33,980 bases of DNA from the NCBI GenBank assembly GCA_900540735.1, contig UQHB01000027.1, positions 1 through 33,980 on the forward strand, given 5' to 3'. Both the position numbers and the translations under genes were made by a program. The first letter of the stretch is position 1. Every line of letters starts with the position of its first letter. Shown piece after piece: positions 29,549 through 33,980 of the stretch. The notes under the pieces were generated by a model, which saw only the letters and a program-made list of their open reading frames with translations, had not been told where the DNA came from and did no database searches. This stretch comes from an uncultured Megasphaera sp. (GTDB lineage: Bacteria > Bacillota > Negativicutes > Veillonellales > Megasphaeraceae).

Positions 29549-30601
29549 ATGTTTGAGGCAGAGGATAACCTGACTATTTTACAACGGCTGAAAAAATTCT
29601 TTAATGAAAAAATAGGCAATACGACAACAAGCGTCGAAGGCACCTTTGCCGGGGATATTCTGGCAGCAAATTCAATCGAATTTGAAAAAGCCTATGCCGA
29701 AATGAACCTCATTGTCGAGGCAATGTTCCCACAAACAAGTTGGGGCGAATATCTTAGCCATTTAGCAGAAGACTGGGGACTGAAGCGACGTCAGGCTACA
29801 TCGTCCGTCGTTACCTTAACGCTTACTGGTAGTGCTAACACGCCTGTACAAGCCGGTGCGTTATTTGCGACAGAAGAAGGCATCAACTTTATCAGTGATA
29901 CGGCTGTCGTACTAGATGCCAACGGAAAAGGAACCGTAACAGCAACGTCGCAACAAACCGGAACAGTTACAAATGTTTTAGCTGGTACAATTACGAAAAT
30001 CCCGGTTAGTATCTATGGTGTAAGCAGCGTCACCAACGCTGAAGCGGCTCATGATGGCTACGATGAAGAAGACGATGAAACACTGCGTAAACGCCTGCTT
30101 GACCACCTGCAAAAGCCGGCACAAAGTGGTAATAAAAACCACTACATTGAATGGGCACAGTCAGTGGCCGGTGTGGGTACAGTAAAATGTTTGCCTCTTT
30201 GGAATGGCAACGGCACCGTCAAAGTGATTATCACGAATATTGATGGAGATGTTGCTAGTGACACGTTGGTGCAAAATGTCGCCGAATACATTGAAAGCGT
30301 GCGCCCTATTGGTGCAACTGTAACCGTTGTTTCCTGCGTGCCGCTTACGATTAATCTAGCGTTTAAGCAAGTCAGTGGCAGTATTAATATGGATACAATC
30401 AAAAAAGCTGTAACGGCTTATTTAAAAGAAACGGCTTTTTCGCAGGCTTACGTAAGTTATGCACAGATTGGGGATACCTTGTTGTCGTCTGCAACAGGAC
30501 TTATTGATTATAGTGGCTTACGAATTAATGGGGCAGTGGACAACATCGCGCTTACGCCGGAACAATTGCCGGTCATCGGTGAGGTGACGATAACATCATG
30601 A
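29549..30601 (+). CDS. Baseplate J-family wedge protein (XkdT-like)
   Basis: 350 residues behind GAGGTG. MFPQTSWGEYLSHLAEDWGL, VQAGALFATEEGINFISDTA and the Baseplate_J core GYDEEDDETLRKRLLDHLQK, then PAQSGNKNHYIEWAQSVAGV, are diagnostic. It forms the wedge arms carrying tail fibres. Overlaps the next gene by 4 bp. Confidence 0.95.
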   Translation: MFEAEDNLTILQRLKKFFNEKIGNTTTSVEGTFAGDILAANSIEFEKAYAEMNLIVEAMFPQTSWGEYLSHLAEDWGLKRRQATSSVVTLTLTGSANTPVQAGALFATEEGINFISDTAVVLDANGKGTVTATSQQTGTVTNVLAGTITKIPVSIYGVSSVTNAEAAHDGYDEEDDETLRKRLLDHLQKPAQSGNKNHYIEWAQSVAGVGTVKCLPLWNGNGTVKVIITNIDGDVASDTLVQNVAEYIESVRPIGATVTVVSCVPLTINLAFKQVSGSINMDTIKKAVTAYLKETAFSQAYVSYAQIGDTLLSSATGLIDYSGLRINGAVDNIALTPEQLPVIGEVTITS

Positions 30602-32013
30602 TTATCTTAGACTGGATGAGACGGGAAATAGTGGATTTACGTCGCTACGTACCGCCTTTTTTGTATCGTCACGACAAAGAAAACGATACGCTGTTACAGA
30701 CCCTGATAGAAGAGCATGAAACGGTACGGCTTGGAGAGCTGGATGTACAAAACCAGTTATCCCCTCAAACGGCTCCACACCTTGAAATATATGAGCGTAT
30801 GTTAGGAATTACACCATTGCTCGAAGACACCGAAGCCGTGCGACGCAGAAGAATCTTGTTAAAATACCGCTATCACATAAGTTCTACCGTAGCATTTATG
30901 ACGGCACTAGTAAGTCAGTACGGCACGGGTAGTATTGAAGAACATAACGATGAGTATTATTTTGTGGCGGATATTGGCGCAGAACAAGCTGACCAATTAA
31001 AGTATATCAAAGAACAGATAGAACTATATAAGCCCGCTCATTTGGGATATAAACCCGTTTTAAAAATTGTTTTACCTATCCCTATCCAGCATGAAGCGTT
31101 GTGCATGCAGTACGTTGACGCACATCATAATGTGTGGAACATTGGCACGACAGACAAACTCATCTGGGACGGCCTGCATAATTGGGATGGTATCCCTATG
31201 TGGTCAGGCTGGTCGCCAGACGCGTTATACCGGGACAGACAACATCATATCGTAGACATTACGCAGTCTATAGAGGCTGCGCAAAACTGGTGGCTCCGCG
31301 TGTCTCGGTGGGATAACATGCATCGCTGGGATGGCGCTATCGATTGGGGGACGCTGGCGACACGCGTGCACTATGCCGACTCGTTACAGTCGTCTGCAAC
31401 GAGCCAGAACCTTTTACTAGCACACAGTTTGACGACGAACGGCGTGTATGGCGCCGTATTGACGGTGCCGCAAAAACATTACAGTAGTACTTTAGGGAGT
31501 GAGTCGGCTAAGCAAACATATAGGCCTAACATAAGCGTATTGGCATGCGTTGTGATACAGGGCAAGTCCTTATATATGCCTATTACCTTTACTACGCAAA
31601 CCGTGGGCACTGTGGCAAGTGTCATGCATACAACGGCACGGCATGAGACCCAAACAATACAGTCTGACGTAGCAAAGGCTGCCCTTACTATTAAGTCACA
31701 ACAAGCCAAAGCATTGCAAACAGCACAGTCAAAGCATGCCGTACATGTTGACGGCGTGACGTCACATCGTCAGATTGCACAGGCTAAACAGCCTAAGTCT
31801 ATCATACAAAAGCCAGATTACAGTGGTACAGGTAGCATAACACAACGACGTAGTACCAACACAGCACGCAATCACATGGACGGCGGCGCTGTCTGGGACG
31901 GCATACATGCCTTAAGTGGGGTGTATGAGCCTGTGCGCTTAGCAGACCATGCGTGCACCTGTTACGTTACAAATAAAAATGGAGTATTTACAGGAGGAGC
32001 GACAAGATTATGA
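30598..32013 (+). CDS. Tail protein I / YmfQ-like with long W-D-G repeat C-terminus
   Basis: 471 residues. The first ~170 match the YmfQ/DUF2313 tail protein (RREIVDLRRYVPPFLYRHDK; LEIYERMLGITPLLEDTEAV, then RRRRILLKYRY; YKPAHLGYKPVLKIVLP). This family is usually about 190-220 residues. The extra 280 contain W-D-G units: LIWDGLHNWDGIPMWSGW, SRWDNMHRWDGAIDWG and, near the end, GAVWDGIHALSGVY. Between them lies a Thr/Ser/Gln/His-rich stretch (AKQPKSIIQKPDYSGTGSIT). The extension probably builds a fibre-attachment domain. It is coupled to the next gene by 4 bp. Confidence 0.8.
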   Translation: MIILDWMRREIVDLRRYVPPFLYRHDKENDTLLQTLIEEHETVRLGELDVQNQLSPQTAPHLEIYERMLGITPLLEDTEAVRRRRILLKYRYHISSTVAFMTALVSQYGTGSIEEHNDEYYFVADIGAEQADQLKYIKEQIELYKPAHLGYKPVLKIVLPIPIQHEALCMQYVDAHHNVWNIGTTDKLIWDGLHNWDGIPMWSGWSPDALYRDRQHHIVDITQSIEAAQNWWLRVSRWDNMHRWDGAIDWGTLATRVHYADSLQSSATSQNLLLAHSLTTNGVYGAVLTVPQKHYSSTLGSESAKQTYRPNISVLACVVIQGKSLYMPITFTTQTVGTVASVMHTTARHETQTIQSDVAKAALTIKSQQAKALQTAQSKHAVHVDGVTSHRQIAQAKQPKSIIQKPDYSGTGSITQRRSTNTARNHMDGGAVWDGIHALSGVYEPVRLADHACTCYVTNKNGVFTGGATRL

Positions 32014-32483
32014 CACAAGAAAATACTATTAAGAATACCTTAGCCATCAATGGAGAATCGGTTGCAGTTGCAGCGGCGGCTTTTGATACAGATGCTTTTT
32101 TGAAATCTAACAAAAAGACGACTGCTACATATCGGGCGGCCTTGGCGCAAGCTATCGGTACAAGCGGCACTATTGCCAAAATCACTAAAATGGCTTTTGG
32201 CACAGGTGGTGCTACAGACAGTCAGGGCAACCCAGCACCGCCTAGCGATGACGGTAATTTAACGACTGTTGTCTTGACGAAGAATATTACGGCTGTAACC
32301 TATCCGGTTGCGACATCTGTAGCCTTTGAAGCGGCTATTGCGGCCGGTGAATTTACAGGGGCAATCAATGAAGTAGCACTCATTGACGCGAATAACCGGA
32401 CAGCAGCGAAAATGCGACTGCTTACGAGCAAAGGCGTAGATGCCGAATCTGGTTTGAATTTCAAATGGACTGTAGAATTTTAG
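32010..32483 (+). CDS. Tail-collar fibre protein (DUF3751-like)
   Basis: 157 residues behind GGAGG. ATYRAALAQAIGTSGTIAKI, then TKMAFGTGGATDSQGNPAPP, and EAAIAAGEFTGAINEVALID, match the N-terminal collar domain of phage tail fibres, here as a separate protein. It likely links the tail protein at 30598 to the fibre at 32493. Confidence 0.85.
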   Translation: MTQENTIKNTLAINGESVAVAAAAFDTDAFLKSNKKTTATYRAALAQAIGTSGTIAKITKMAFGTGGATDSQGNPAPPSDDGNLTTVVLTKNITAVTYPVATSVAFEAAIAAGEFTGAINEVALIDANNRTAAKMRLLTSKGVDAESGLNFKWTVEF

Positions 32484-32492
32484 GAGGGAACC

Positions 32493-33980
32493 ATGACAGC
32501 AGATGAATTAAAAAAACAATTTGCTACAGCTATGCCGGCGGAAATCGACGGCTTTAAACGACCGACAGAGCCTATCAGCAGCGGCAATGATTTTTTCTTG
32601 GATATGCCGCAGCTCATTGCCAAAGACCCGGTATTATACTCGACGATGAATCTTATGTTTAGCGTTATCTTGAGTAATGACAAGTTACTCAAAGATTGGT
32701 ATGGCACGCTGGAAAAAGCATTGCAGTCGCAGGATTTTGACATCGTTACATTGCAGAAAAAAGGCCTCATGTCGCCAGACATGCTGACCAAGTTAAACGG
32801 CATTGCTGAACACGCAAATAACTATGTCCACCCTGACAAACATCCTGCAACCATGATTACAGATGATGCAACGCATCGCTTTGTGACGGATGCAGAAAAA
32901 ACGGCCTGGGATGCTAAAGCTAGTACAGCTATCGTTTCTACAGAAGCGGCTGGGTTAGCTCCTAAACGTGACGGTGTAGCAAATCACTATTTTTCCGGTG
33001 ACGGGACGTATAGAGATTTACCAGATAGCGTATCTAAAATTGATACGAACATGTTAACGCGTGGGGCGAATTTAAATGATATTACTACAGCAGGATGGTA
33101 TCAAGCTAATACAAATGAGTTAGCAGGTACAATCCTTAATACGCCTAATGTAGTTGGCTACGCTTTTGGCTTAGAAGTCATTCGGACAGCCTATGCAACA
33201 CAACGCCTTACTTACTGGAATGCCCCTCAGCTGACATACGTAAGAACTCAAGCGGGTAATAATACATGGAGTGCATGGACATTGCTTAATGCTAACCAGG
33301 CAGAGAAGAGTAACGCCATGAAAGTTACACATGGTAATGAGATTGTATTAGATGGGGTAGAAGCAAACGCTGCGGCAACAGGCATCATTATAGGACATAG
33401 ATTTGTTAATAAACCTGATAGTGTAACTAAAATCGAACAGTATCTTTTTCAAGACGGACTAGGTACTAGCGCAGCCCTTGCTGATATACGAGCAAAGAAT
33501 TTTATTGGTCATTTACAAGGCAACGCAGATACAGCGACGACTTTAACCGCTACAAGCTTAGCCGCTAATACAGACCTAAATACAGTCACCACGGCCGGGC
33601 TGTATGGATGTAACGCCGATGCCATTGCCGGCACTTTAAAAAACTGCCCAGCCAAACAAGCATGTACTCTTGAAATGATGCGTGGCGCAGGATTACCCTT
33701 GCAGCGCGTTACGGAGTGGGCGACAGGATTAACATGGGTACGCTCATATGGCAATAACGCTTGGACTCCATGGGTGAAACTTGGCGTACCGAGTGGCGGC
33801 ACAGCCGACGACTTTTTGCGCGGCGACGGCACGTGGCAAAAGATAGCATCCATCATTGGGCAAGGTATCGTAGCAGGATCATTAACCGAAAACGGTTGGG
33901 TAAAACATGGTAACGGCCTAATTATACAGTGGATATTAGGAGCGGAAGCAGCATGGGATACCTTAGTTTCTTTTCCCATT
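32493..33980 (+). CDS. Tail fibre protein (3' end beyond window)
   Basis: ATG 32493 behind AGGAGGG; 496 codons visible without a stop. After a helical N-terminus (about 1-110) comes AEHANNYVHPDKHPATMITD, common in phage fibres. Two pyocin-knob-like units follow (NLNDITTAGWYQA... to WSAWTLLN at about 189-266; DLNTVTTAGLYGC... to WTPWVKLG at about 354-431). GTADDFLRGDGTWQKI then leads into a gp53-like C-terminal start, ENGWVKHGNGLIIQWILG. It should bind the host surface. A chaperone gene would be expected downstream. Confidence 0.9.
   Translation, partial: MTADELKKQFATAMPAEIDGFKRPTEPISSGNDFFLDMPQLIAKDPVLYSTMNLMFSVILSNDKLLKDWYGTLEKALQSQDFDIVTLQKKGLMSPDMLTKLNGIAEHANNYVHPDKHPATMITDDATHRFVTDAEKTAWDAKASTAIVSTEAAGLAPKRDGVANHYFSGDGTYRDLPDSVSKIDTNMLTRGANLNDITTAGWYQANTNELAGTILNTPNVVGYAFGLEVIRTAYATQRLTYWNAPQLTYVRTQAGNNTWSAWTLLNANQAEKSNAMKVTHGNEIVLDGVEANAAATGIIIGHRFVNKPDSVTKIEQYLFQDGLGTSAALADIRAKNFIGHLQGNADTATTLTATSLAANTDLNTVTTAGLYGCNADAIAGTLKNCPAKQACTLEMMRGAGLPLQRVTEWATGLTWVRSYGNNAWTPWVKLGVPSGGTADDFLRGDGTWQKIASIIGQGIVAGSLTENGWVKHGNGLIIQWILGAEAAWDTLVSFPI

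Noticed and set aside
33509..33979. Leftward open frame at the right edge
   Set aside because: Antisense to the tail-fibre gene; no supporting signals.
1..33980. CRISPR arrays, insertion sequences, rRNA
   Set aside because: No regularly spaced repeats, transposase or rRNA sequence seen.

Overview
The window is the left two-thirds of an integrated contractile-tailed (myovirus-type) temperate phage, read from inside a host gene (left edge) to inside a tail-fibre gene (right edge). Two things suggest a Negativicutes host (Gram-negative Firmicutes such as Megasphaera, Dialister or Veillonella). The phage proteins are Firmicutes-like: XkdK/XkdM/XkdN/XkdQ/XkdS/XkdT-type tail genes, P27-type terminase, strong AAAGGAGG ribosome binding sites. 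The left edge looks like the start of an outer-membrane TonB-dependent receptor gene. The genus cannot be fixed from sequence reading alone.

Layout. 1-160: host receptor start and presumed attL. 1-1748 (minus): large serine integrase whose frame runs through the junction off the window. 1840-3930: accessory island with a predicted structured RNA (two hairpins showing the same 7-nt loop), a small proline-rich reverse gene, a three-helix membrane protein, and an AbiD/AbiF-type HEPN ribonuclease preceded by its own promoter, small structured RNA and intrinsic terminator. 3963-4820: CI-like repressor and Cro-like gene, divergent, with 16-bp palindromic operators. 4860-12850: early operon of small rightward genes (membrane proteins, LysM protein, HNH protein, DUF4406, DUF551, several Cys-rich zinc-ribbon-like proteins, an HUH replication initiator, a DUF1492/ArpU-type regulator). 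At least two, perhaps three, leftward 'moron' genes interrupt it, each with its own extended -10 promoter inside an inverted repeat; two of these promoters are identical over 25 bp. 12860-13400: possible small RNA, tRNA-Trp, tRNA-Ser, and a stand-alone unit for a 32-residue hydrophobic peptide resembling a type I toxin. 13870-21540: HNH, GC-rich cos-like gap, terminase, portal, protease, capsid, collagen-like head fibre, connectors. 21545-33980: sheath, tube, chaperone with a classic -1 frameshift site, tape measure, LysM protein, baseplate hub with a C-terminal cysteine-peptidase-like domain that has its own internal start, baseplate wedge genes, tail protein I with W-D-G repeats, and fibres.

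How it works together. CI/Cro operators decide lysogeny. The early operon supports replication by an HUH nickase (no helicase, primase or recombinase is seen here). The DUF1492 protein probably activates the late genes. The structural block is nearly gap-free and translationally coupled. Lysis genes and attR must lie beyond the right edge. The least ordinary parts are the defence/RNA island beside the integrase, the repeated reverse-strand promoter-operators, a 124-nt T-free leader, and the internal start in the tail hub.
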